DNA of 64,000 nucleotides. Source: Flavobacterium foetidum. GTDB lineage: Bacteria > Bacteroidota > Bacteroidia > Flavobacteriales > Flavobacteriaceae. The number at the start of each line of letters is the position of its first letter. Within the stretch, counting starts at the first letter, position 1. The stretch is from assembly GCF_004634245.1 (NCBI RefSeq), contig NZ_SJTF01000002.1:372001-436000 (forward strand), written 5' to 3'. The translations under genes were made by a program, and so were the position numbers. The notes beneath the pieces were generated by a model, which was not told the origin of the DNA, searched no databases, and saw nothing but the letters and a program-made list of their open reading frames with translations. Positions 1 through 7,487 of this stretch are shown piece by piece.

Positions 1-1
1 C

Positions 2-895
2 AGTCTCATGCTTTTGGAACAAAGAAAATTTGAACTAGAATCGCTTCGAGACGAGCTTGACCAGCCTTTAAAAGCAGATACCGAACAACATATTCAACGT
101 TATATCGAAGATGAAATTCATCCCATTTTAAAGAATACGAAGGATACGTCTACCAACCAGAAACTGGAAGAAGAATATTTTGAAAGTCTAGACGAAAAGA
201 CTGGCATGTTTTATCAGGAAAGAAAGAAATTTGATAATGCAATGTCAATCATCAACAAGAAACTAGCTTCTGTTTTGGATAAAAAGCAACTAGAAGCCCA
301 GCAGATTTATCCGCATTATTATGAGCGCTTTAAAACCGATGGCGTAGAACATAACCTTTACATTGGAGCTTCTATTGCACCAACCAAGCCTTTTGACATT
401 ATGTATCTGCACAATCTGCGTTTATGGCAGCTGCAGACTTTATGCGAAATGGAACTCGAGCATCATCAGCTTAAGGAATCGCTTCCATACGAATTAGATG
501 TCACTTCACTTATTTTGGTATTCAGCTCTGCTCTATCCATTCGTTTTAGAATGGACGAAAAACGTTTTGATGTCGACGGAACTTATAATGCAAGATATGA
601 GGTAGTTAAAAAACGTATCGACAAAGCGCACATTAAAGGAAGTAGTGAACGCATTACCGAGAAAGAAAAAATTACGATTGTATATTCGCAAAACAGCGAA
701 GAAGCTGAATATTTGAAATACATTAAATACCTGCAACACAAAAAAATTCTCGAGCCTGCAATAGAACAATTTGAAGTAGAAGATCTTCAGGGAGTTTCTG
801 GTTTGAGAGCGATTCGTGTAAAAGTGATTAACAATACTTCAAACTCAGCAGCTAAAAAAATAACCTATCAAGATTTATTAGATGAGCTCAACTAA
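2..895 (+). CDS. Hypothetical protein, probably C-terminal part, cut by window edge
   Basis: I do not recognise this protein. An ATG lies at base 8, but the frame is open back to the window edge (bases 2-7 code Ser-Leu), so the true start probably lies outside the window and this is a C-terminal piece. About 297 residues are visible. They are charged and mostly helical-looking, with no signal peptide, membrane segment or catalytic motif that I can name. A cytoplasmic, coiled or all-alpha architecture is inferred from the high Glu/Lys/Gln content (for example the stretch ending in QRKFELESLRDEL). The gene ends at a strong hairpin terminator that overlaps its last codons and faces a convergent neighbour. 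The coding call rests on length and codon pattern; function is unknown. Confidence 0.65.
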   Translation, partial: SLMLLEQRKFELESLRDELDQPLKADTEQHIQRYIEDEIHPILKNTKDTSTNQKLEEEYFESLDEKTGMFYQERKKFDNAMSIINKKLASVLDKKQLEAQQIYPHYYERFKTDGVEHNLYIGASIAPTKPFDIMYLHNLRLWQLQTLCEMELEHHQLKESLPYELDVTSLILVFSSALSIRFRMDEKRFDVDGTYNARYEVVKKRIDKAHIKGSSERITEKEKITIVYSQNSEEAEYLKYIKYLQHKKILEPAIEQFEVEDLQGVSGLRAIRVKVINNTSNSAAKKITYQDLLDELN

Positions 896-912
896 AGTTG
901 GGCTTTTTTTTT
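885..912 (+). terminator. Intrinsic terminator overlapping the stop codon
   Basis: Nine-base arms AGCTCAACT (885-893) and AGTTGGGCT (896-904), with one G-T pair, flank the TAA and are followed by a run of T to 912. The left arm lies in the last codons of the gene, so stop and terminator are fused. The hairpin is symmetric enough to serve the convergent minus-strand gene as well, but the T-run favours the plus strand. Confidence 0.8.
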
Positions 913-951
913 ACTTTTCAAACCGATTAAATTGAACACGGATGAAAACGC

Positions 952-1045
952 ATTCGCTATTGCGAAGACGCGGATTAACGCAGGTTTTATTTTGATTTAT
1001 TGAGAAAAAAAATCCGTTTTTATCCGCGTCTTCGCGATAGCGAAT
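952..1045. repeat. Intergenic inverted repeat with 24-bp arms
   Basis: Arms at 952-975 and 1022-1045 are reverse complements with one mismatch (ATTCGCTATTGCGAAGACGC on the left). They fill most of the gap between two convergent genes. The arms contain TTCGCTAT(C/T)GC, a word shared with other repeats in the window (55984-56014). The inside (ACGCGG, ATCCGTTTTTATCCGCG) resembles the ATCTGCG-type stems of the other intergenic repeats. No ORF lies inside. Confidence 0.75.
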
Positions 1046-1067
1046 CAGTAAAATCAGAGTCTAAAAA

Positions 1068-2246
1068 TTAAATCGATTTAAAAGCAATCACGAAAGCTAT
1101 CACAGTTATAATAATTCCGACCATAAAAAAGTTATAGGCAATTCGGAGCAGATTGTATTTTCGCTGCAAAACCAATCCGAGATAATACAAATCTTTTATC
1201 ATTGTGGAGTACAGATAATCCCGATCCTTCATCATTTCATTCATCGCCCAATCGTAATCTTCCAGAGGCATTTTATAGAAATTTCCAAAAAACATAAGAT
1301 TGACTTTTTTAGCTTCTACATCTCCTCTTGTAAAAAAACCAGAAGTCACTTTTGGTCTTGTCGAAAGAATGGCAAAAATAATCGTAATCACACTCGACAT
1401 CAGCATGATAAAAGTCGGCAACACCAAATGTGCATTTTTTGGACTGTCTAGTTTTGGAATAATAGATGATAATGCAATTGAGATGATAATCGCATTTACC
1501 GAAAGCAAAATATTGGCTTTGCTGTCTGCAATTCCGCTTAAACGAGTATGATTTCCAAGAGTAACGCGAAATAAAGTATCAACGCCACGCTCTGTTTTGT
1601 CGTTTTTATCTTTTTTGCTGTTTTCTTCTTCAATTGCCGTTGCGGCTTTTAACTGTTGCTTATTAATTTTTTTCTGAATCAAAAGCAAGTTTTTCTCTTT
1701 CAGCGGTTGCCATTTTCTCAATGCATAATCGGTATAAAAACGATGCTTATTGAGTAAAAAATTCAGATTTTCTTTTGTCCATTCTGCATTTGTAAAACTT
1801 GCAAGACCTGTATTTTTTAGTTCTAAACGAAGCAGTTCGCAAGTTGTTACATATTCTGTCCCCATCAAATGGGCATAATCTGCATCTTTAATAATTTTTT
1901 CGAGATGCGTTTTTGGCTGGTATTCTTTGGCTGTAGCCAGAATCAAACTAGAGACAAGCGAAATAAATTCTTGAGATTTTCCTTTTTCTCTCAAAAATTT
2001 AGTGGCGATCTTTACACTTTCTTCCTCGTGACGCTCGTAGCCCTCGATATAACCAGTATCATGAAACCAGGCCGCTACCAAAAGTGCCTCTTTCTCATCA
2101 CCCTCAACATCCTCTTTTTTGCACAGCTCTTTTACCGCTGTAACTACAGTTAAAGTATGGTTAAAATTATGATAAGAATATAAATTAGAAAGTTTATCTT
2201 TGAGTAAATTACTGACGAAATCCTCGGATTGTTCTATTAGATTCAT
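1068..2246 (-). CDS. HD-domain phosphohydrolase fused to Pycsar-effector-like (PycTM/DUF5706) membrane domain
   Basis: There are two parts. Residues about 20-135 form an HD domain with metal-binding candidates H30 (or H26), H62-D63 in WFHDTGY, H73 and D121/D123; this family hydrolyses nucleotide or cyclic-nucleotide phosphates. After a charged linker (about 200-217), residues about 218-392 match the Pycsar effector transmembrane family: the ADSKANILLSVNAIII motif at 240-255 and predicted membrane helices near 245-265, 275-295 and 368-390. In canonical Pycsar operons a PycTM effector is paired with a uridylate or cytidylate cyclase. No cyclase lies beside this gene here. Its neighbours are a convergent unknown gene and a divergent metallophosphatase 26 bp away. 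The domain calls are from motif recognition; defence, signalling or housekeeping function is open. Confidence 0.8.
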   Translation of the reverse strand: MNLIEQSEDFVSNLLKDKLSNLYSYHNFNHTLTVVTAVKELCKKEDVEGDEKEALLVAAWFHDTGYIEGYERHEEESVKIATKFLREKGKSQEFISLVSSLILATAKEYQPKTHLEKIIKDADYAHLMGTEYVTTCELLRLELKNTGLASFTNAEWTKENLNFLLNKHRFYTDYALRKWQPLKEKNLLLIQKKINKQQLKAATAIEEENSKKDKNDKTERGVDTLFRVTLGNHTRLSGIADSKANILLSVNAIIISIALSSIIPKLDSPKNAHLVLPTFIMLMSSVITIIFAILSTRPKVTSGFFTRGDVEAKKVNLMFFGNFYKMPLEDYDWAMNEMMKDRDYLYSTMIKDLYYLGLVLQRKYNLLRIAYNFFMVGIIITVIAFVIAFKSI

Positions 2247-2272
2247 AAAGAATATTTTTATACCACTAAATT

Positions 2273-5200
2273 ATGAAATTGTTTTTGGATAATCATTTTA
2301 TTGCGAAAATTAAAACCGGCGCCATCGCTGTCATCATACTTTTTATTGTTTTTTCATGTGCTACAAATAAACCTCAATACGGGAAAAATGTAAGTGCCAA
2401 CGAAAATGAAAACGCAACCGACAGCTTAAAAATTGCGCATACTTTTTATCTTATCGGAGATGCCGGAAATGCCGACGAAGAGCAGGCGCAAAAAACACTA
2501 GAACTTTTGCATCGAAGGTTGCAAAAAGCAAGCAAAAAATCGACACTTTTGTTTTTGGGCGACAACATTTACCCTAAAGGCTTTCCTGCGGAAAAAAAAC
2601 ATGCAGACAGGACTGTAGCCGAAACAAAACTAACGAATCAATTAAAACTTACAGAAGGTTTTAAAGGAAAGACAATCGTGATTCCGGGCAATCACGATTG
2701 GTACAGTGGCATTAAAGGCTTGGAAAATCAAGCTGACTTTGTCGCCAAGTACCTAAATGATAAAAAGGCTTTTCTGCCGCGAAAATCCTGCCCGATTGAA
2801 GATGTAAAAATTGATAGCACTACAGCGTTAATAGCCGTTGATAGCGAATGGTTTCTAGAAGACTGGGATGATCATCCGACGATGAATGACAATTGTGAGA
2901 TCAAAACCAGAGAGCAGTTTTTTGAGGAATTAGAAAGTCTATTAAACAAAAACCAAGAAAAAACAGTTGTTCTTGCCATTCATCATCCGTTATTGAGCAA
3001 CGGGACTCATGGCGGACAATTTTCATTAGAAAAACAATTGTTCCCACTTGAAAAGAAAATTCCGCTTCCTGTTATTGGATCTTTCATCAACCTGGTTCGA
3101 AAAACATCTGGTGTAAGTCCGCAGGACATTCAGAACAAGCAATATACGATTTATGCTAAGCGAATAAAAACGCTTTTGCAGAAGCAAAAAAACGTAATTG
3201 TCGTTTCGGGTCATGACCACAACTTACAATACATCAGCAAAGAAAACATTCAGCAGGTCATTAGTGGTGCAGGATCGAAATCGGAAGCAGCGAGAGCTAT
3301 TAACCCGTTTGATTTTTCGTATGGTGGCAATGGTTATGCGACTTTAACTTTGTATAAAAGCGGTGATGCCAAAGTAAATTTCTATGGAAATGTAGCAAAC
3401 AAGGAAAAAATGCTTTTTGAACGCGAAATCATCAAAGCGAAAGAAATTAACTGGGCAACTTCGGCTTCAGATAATTTTCCATCCAAAACCACAACTTCAA
3501 TCTATTCTACGAAAATGACCGATAAAAGCTGGTTTCACCAATTTTTATTCGGGCAACACTACAGAAAATACTACAGCACGCCGATTGAGGTAAAGACAGC
3601 TACTGTTGACACTTTAAAAGGAGGCCTAAAACCTATTCGCGAAGGCGGCGGGCATCAATCTGTGTCTTTGAGAATGTCTGATCCAAAAGGACGAGAGTTT
3701 GTAATGCGTGGCATGAAAAAGAGCGCTTCTGTCTTTTTACAGTCGGTTGCTTTTAAAGATCAATATGTCGTAAATGATTTTGAGAAAACCTATACCGAAG
3801 ATTTCTTATACGATTTTTATACCACCTCGCATCCGTATGCGCCTTTTGTAACGGGAAGCATGTCTGACAAGATTGGTTTGGCGCATACCAACCCGATTTT
3901 ATATTATATTCCGAAACAAAAAGGTTTGGGTGAATTTAATGCTGGTTTCGGAAATCAGTTGTACATGATTGAAGAAAGACCTGCGGACAATCATCTTGAC
4001 GGAAAAAACTTTGGAAATCCGTCCAATATAATTGGTACCGATGACATGATGGCAAACCTACATAAAGACGAAAAATATGTTGTCGATGAAAAAGAATATA
4101 TAAAAGCGCGTTTGTTTGATATACTGATTGGAGACTGGGACAGACACAGCGATCAATGGCGTTGGGCCGAATTTAAAAAAGACGGAAAGGTAATTTACCG
4201 ACCGATTCCGCGCGACCGTGATCAGGCATTTGTAAAATATGATGGTGCTTTATTGTCTATTTTAATGAATATTCCTGCTTTACGCCATATGCGTACTTTT
4301 AAGGATAAAATCGGAAACGTGAAATGGCTAAGCCGAGAACCGTACCCGATGGATCTTGCCTTTTTAAAAACGGCAGAAGAGAAAGACTGGTTAGAACAAG
4401 CTCAATACATCCAAGAAAACCTGAAAGATGAGGATATTGATATGGCTTTTAAAAATATGCCGAAAGAAGTACAGGACCAAACCGTTGACGAGATTAAGCG
4501 AAAACTTAAAAACAGAAAAAAAGATTTGCTGAAATATGCCAAAGAGTATTCTGATATTTTGAGCAAAACTGTTATGATTGCGGGAACGGATAAAAAAGAT
4601 AAGTTTGTTTTGAATCATAATTCACGAAAAAATATTGAAATTCAGGTTTACCGAGTAAAAAAAGAAGGAGATGAATTGGTGTACACCAAAAACGTCAACG
4701 ATTCGAAAACTAAAAATCTTTGGATTTACGGTTTGGATGATAATGATATTTTTGAAGTAAAAGGAAAAGAAAAATCGAAGATTAAAATACGTTTAATCGG
4801 CGGGCAGAACAACGATACGTACAATATTGAGAATGGAAGAAAGGTTATTGTGTATGATTTCAAATCAAAAGAAAACACTTATAATCTTGATTCAAAAACT
4901 CAAACACAGCTCACAGATGATTATGACGTGAACCTTTACAATTACGAAAAACCAAAATACAATGTAATCTCAGGACTTCCTAACATCGGTTTTAATCCTG
5001 ACGATGGCGTAAAAGTGGGTATTAATCTTAATTATACCGTTAACAATTTCAAACAGAATCCTTATACGCAAAGACATGTTTTTAATGCCTTTTATTATTT
5101 TGCAACAGGTGGTCTAGAATTTAATTATGCAGCACATTTTCCAGGATTATTAGGCAAATGGGTTATTGACGTGGAATCGCTATATACAACGCCGAATTTT

Positions 5201-6004
5201 GCGATGAATTATTTTGGCTACGGAAACGAAACACCATATGAAAACAATCTAAGCCTGGATTACAACCGTGTCCGTATCAGAAAATTTAATGCTTCTGGAG
5301 CCATCAGACATGTCGGAAGATATGGAAGTGAATTTACTATCCAACCTATTTTCCAGAGAATGACGGTAGAAAGAACTGAAAATAGATATATTGATCTTAC
5401 GAGTGTCGTAAATCCGGATGTTTTTGAAAGTCAGAATTTTGGAAGCTTAAAAGTTAAATACCAGTTCAAAAATTCTGATTTTGCAGCAAAACCAACGCTA
5501 GGCATGTACTTTATGATTTCTGGAACTTGGACTGCAAATCTTGAAAACACCAAGAAAAATTTTCCGACTCTCGAAAGTATCTTAGGCTTTACGCATAAAC
5601 TTGATCATAACGGAAAACTTGTTTTGGCGACTTATTTAAAAGGAAAAGCAATTTTAAATAATAATTACGAATTTTATCAAGGTGCTGCTTTAGGAGGCGA
5701 TACCGATTTGAGAGGTTACAGAAACGAACGTTTTCTAGGAAATTCATATTTCTCTCAGAGTTCTGATTTGCGTTTGAGTCTGGGAAAAATCCAGAAAACA
5801 ATTGCGCCCCTCACCTACGGAATTCTAGGAGGCTTTGACTACGGCCGAATTTGGCTTGATGGCGAAAATTCAAGAAAATGGCATCACGATTACGGAGGCG
5901 GTTTATGGCTGAATGCAATCAATATAATTACAGCAAGGATTTCATACTTCAAATCACCTGACGAAGTGGGAAGGGTTATTTTTGGAGCGGCGTACAGTTT
6001 TTAA
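2273..6004 (+). CDS. Lipoprotein with metallophosphoesterase, kinase-like and outer-membrane barrel regions
   Basis: At 1243 aa this is far longer than a simple calcineurin-like phosphatase. A lipobox (VFSCA, Cys29) follows a hydrophobic segment. Residues about 55-330 carry the full metallophosphoesterase series: GDAGN (D63), GDNIYP (D97-N98), GNHDW (N140-H141), H237, and GHDH (314-316). Residues about 430-700 show an atypical-kinase pattern: a Gly-rich GGGHQSV near 458, MRGMKK near 478-483, IGDWDRHSDQW (619-629), like the catalytic loop of PI3K/FAM20/CotH kinases, and PRDRDQAF (646-653) in the metal-binding position. The last third (about 900-1243) is beta-strand rich, with an Omp85-like GGDTDLRGYRNE near 1141 and a terminal Phe, so it is probably an outer-membrane barrel. 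The phosphatase call is firm; the barrel is likely; the kinase-like region is my inference. Confidence 0.85.
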   Translation: MKLFLDNHFIAKIKTGAIAVIILFIVFSCATNKPQYGKNVSANENENATDSLKIAHTFYLIGDAGNADEEQAQKTLELLHRRLQKASKKSTLLFLGDNIYPKGFPAEKKHADRTVAETKLTNQLKLTEGFKGKTIVIPGNHDWYSGIKGLENQADFVAKYLNDKKAFLPRKSCPIEDVKIDSTTALIAVDSEWFLEDWDDHPTMNDNCEIKTREQFFEELESLLNKNQEKTVVLAIHHPLLSNGTHGGQFSLEKQLFPLEKKIPLPVIGSFINLVRKTSGVSPQDIQNKQYTIYAKRIKTLLQKQKNVIVVSGHDHNLQYISKENIQQVISGAGSKSEAARAINPFDFSYGGNGYATLTLYKSGDAKVNFYGNVANKEKMLFEREIIKAKEINWATSASDNFPSKTTTSIYSTKMTDKSWFHQFLFGQHYRKYYSTPIEVKTATVDTLKGGLKPIREGGGHQSVSLRMSDPKGREFVMRGMKKSASVFLQSVAFKDQYVVNDFEKTYTEDFLYDFYTTSHPYAPFVTGSMSDKIGLAHTNPILYYIPKQKGLGEFNAGFGNQLYMIEERPADNHLDGKNFGNPSNIIGTDDMMANLHKDEKYVVDEKEYIKARLFDILIGDWDRHSDQWRWAEFKKDGKVIYRPIPRDRDQAFVKYDGALLSILMNIPALRHMRTFKDKIGNVKWLSREPYPMDLAFLKTAEEKDWLEQAQYIQENLKDEDIDMAFKNMPKEVQDQTVDEIKRKLKNRKKDLLKYAKEYSDILSKTVMIAGTDKKDKFVLNHNSRKNIEIQVYRVKKEGDELVYTKNVNDSKTKNLWIYGLDDNDIFEVKGKEKSKIKIRLIGGQNNDTYNIENGRKVIVYDFKSKENTYNLDSKTQTQLTDDYDVNLYNYEKPKYNVISGLPNIGFNPDDGVKVGINLNYTVNNFKQNPYTQRHVFNAFYYFATGGLEFNYAAHFPGLLGKWVIDVESLYTTPNFAMNYFGYGNETPYENNLSLDYNRVRIRKFNASGAIRHVGRYGSEFTIQPIFQRMTVERTENRYIDLTSVVNPDVFESQNFGSLKVKYQFKNSDFAAKPTLGMYFMISGTWTANLENTKKNFPTLESILGFTHKLDHNGKLVLATYLKGKAILNNNYEFYQGAALGGDTDLRGYRNERFLGNSYFSQSSDLRLSLGKIQKTIAPLTYGILGGFDYGRIWLDGENSRKWHHDYGGGLWLNAINIITARISYFKSPDEVGRVIFGAAYSF

Positions 6005-6335
6005 GGTGCTAAGTTCGTAATATGCTAAGTTTTTTTTTGCCACGAATTGCACTAATTTCACTAATTATATTGACCAGTTGGTGAATTATTTTTTTTCAAT
6101 TCTAATAAATCAGCTTAGATATAAATCTGTCTAAATCTGCTTTAATCTTTTTGAATCTGCGTGAAAAATTTATAATCAAAAGGATTTCACGCAGATTTTA
6201 GCAGATCAAATTAGATTTTATTTTTGAATGAAGCTATTTTATTTTATTGCACCCAATGGGTTATATTAAAATAAAAATTAGTGAAATTGGTGCAATTCGT
6301 GGCAAAAATAACTTAGCACCTTAGAAGCTTAGCAC
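6003..6335. repeat. Nested (Russian-doll) intergenic palindrome, copy A
   Basis: The whole 339-bp gap is one set of nested inverted repeats. Outermost: GGTGCTAAG near 6005 and CTTAGCACC near 6312. Next: GCCACGAATTGCACTAATTT (from 6039) against its near-complement ending at 6303. Next: a motif related to ACCCAA(t/c)GGGTT (6071-6085 and 6250-6264). Innermost: AATCTGCGTGAAA/TTTCACGCAGATT around 6157-6199. No ORF or transposase lies inside. The ACCCAAnGGGTT-like layer also occurs in copies B and C. Confidence 0.8.
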
Positions 6336-6343
6336 CTCATTAC

Positions 6344-7210
6344 TCAGTGCTTCACAAGTTTAAACTCATACACATTACCTCCCGTTTTGTTTGTTTTTTC
6401 ATCGGCAATTAGTAGCGTATTATTGTCTTTAAAAACGATAGCTTCTTTTTGAGAAAAATGGTTTAATTCTATTTGAGTTTGAGTTCCTTTGTGGAATACA
6501 TCTCCTTTAAAACCTTTGAACAAAAGTACTTTATCATGACTTAGCAAAGCCACTTTTTTACCATCAGGACTAATTGTAGCACTTGTTAAGACGCAATGAT
6601 TGTAATTATTGCAAGTTTTAAATTCTCCTATCCTAACTGCATTTTGCTTTCCTGGAGCATTTTTGATTTTGTAGATAAACGCAGTTCCGTCAAAACCTTT
6701 GCTGCGGTTTTTGGTAAAAAGATAAAAGTAATTCTGGTATTCAAAGAACCCTTCGACATCATAAAAAAGCTCTTTTTTCTTTGGAGGAAATTCAGTTTGT
6801 TCCGGATACGAAAATGAGATTTTATACTCGGCAGAAGCTTGATTTTTATCTAACTGGTTTTTATTCACTTTATAAATGCACAAATCTCTGCGTTCGTTGT
6901 CGTTATTTCCAAAATCTCCAATGTAAATATTTCCAGCTTTGTCTTTGGTAATATCTTCCCAGTCAACATTTGTCGCGTTCGAAATTGTGATTGCTTTCGC
7001 TATTTTTCCCTTCGAATCAATTGCGTAAATAGCATTTTTATTACCACTATCTTCTAGCGTATAAATCATATTGGTTTCAGGAAAATAAGTAATTCCAGAA
7101 ACTTCTTTTAATTTTTTCGGAAGCGAATAAAGCGCTCTCAAATCAGAATCAGATTGTTTCTGACAAGCTAATAGAAAAATAGAAGAGATAACTATAAAAG
7201 ACTTTTTCAT
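6344..7210 (-). CDS. SdiA-regulated-like beta-propeller lipoprotein
   Basis: I start this at the internal ATG at 7210 (MKKSFIVISSIF) because it gives a clean signal peptide and lipobox (LLAC, then Gln); an in-frame ATG at 7231 adds seven residues. The 288-aa product resembles the SdiA-regulated / esterase-like phytase-domain family: KLKEVSGITYFPETN at the start of a propeller, then repeated blades with VDWEDITKD, YIGDFGNND, FYDVEGFF and EAIVFKDNN. These proteins are periplasmic or outer-membrane anchored, and their biochemical role is mostly unknown. It stands alone between two repeat-filled gaps. No catalytic residues can be assigned safely. Confidence 0.8.
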   Translation of the reverse strand: MKKSFIVISSIFLLACQKQSDSDLRALYSLPKKLKEVSGITYFPETNMIYTLEDSGNKNAIYAIDSKGKIAKAITISNATNVDWEDITKDKAGNIYIGDFGNNDNERRDLCIYKVNKNQLDKNQASAEYKISFSYPEQTEFPPKKKELFYDVEGFFEYQNYFYLFTKNRSKGFDGTAFIYKIKNAPGKQNAVRIGEFKTCNNYNHCVLTSATISPDGKKVALLSHDKVLLFKGFKGDVFHKGTQTQIELNHFSQKEAIVFKDNNTLLIADEKTNKTGGNVYEFKLVKH

Positions 7211-7227
7211 AAATTTATTTTTTGCAA

Positions 7228-7480
7228 CCATAAATGATATAAGTTAATCCGTTGGGCATAATTATATTTAAAAATACAACTTTGAATAAAATAGCACGCA
7301 GATAAAACGGATTTACTTCGTAAAAACGCGGACCAAAACGCATTTTTCTTTATAGAAACTCGTTTTTGTCTCCATTTTCATAACAACGAATCTGTCTAAT
7401 CTGCGTCAAAATTTATATTGTTTTAATTAAATCCGATGGGTTATATGATTTGACTTTTTGAACTTATATCACTTATATGG
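7228..7480. repeat. Nested intergenic palindrome, copy B
   Basis: The outer arms are CCATAAATGATATAAGTT (7228-7245) and GAACTTATATCACTTATATG (7460-7479, then G); the right arm is identical to that of copy C over about 22 bases. Inside are AATCCGTTGGGC (from 7247) and AATCCGATGGGTT (from 7430). The core is different again: GCACGCAGATAAAACGG against TCTGTCTAATCTGCGTC. The left arm overlaps the upstream codons of the SdiA-like lipoprotein. Confidence 0.75.
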
Positions 7481-7487
7481 TAAATTT

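Noticed and set aside
1068..6004. A canonical Pycsar anti-phage operon
   Set aside because: Only the effector-like domain is present. Neither neighbour resembles a class E nucleotidyl cyclase, and no defence island genes surround it.
6003..6335. An insertion sequence or MITE of one family
   Set aside because: There is no transposase, no clear target-site duplication, and the layers differ between copies; I therefore describe it as a nested repeat.
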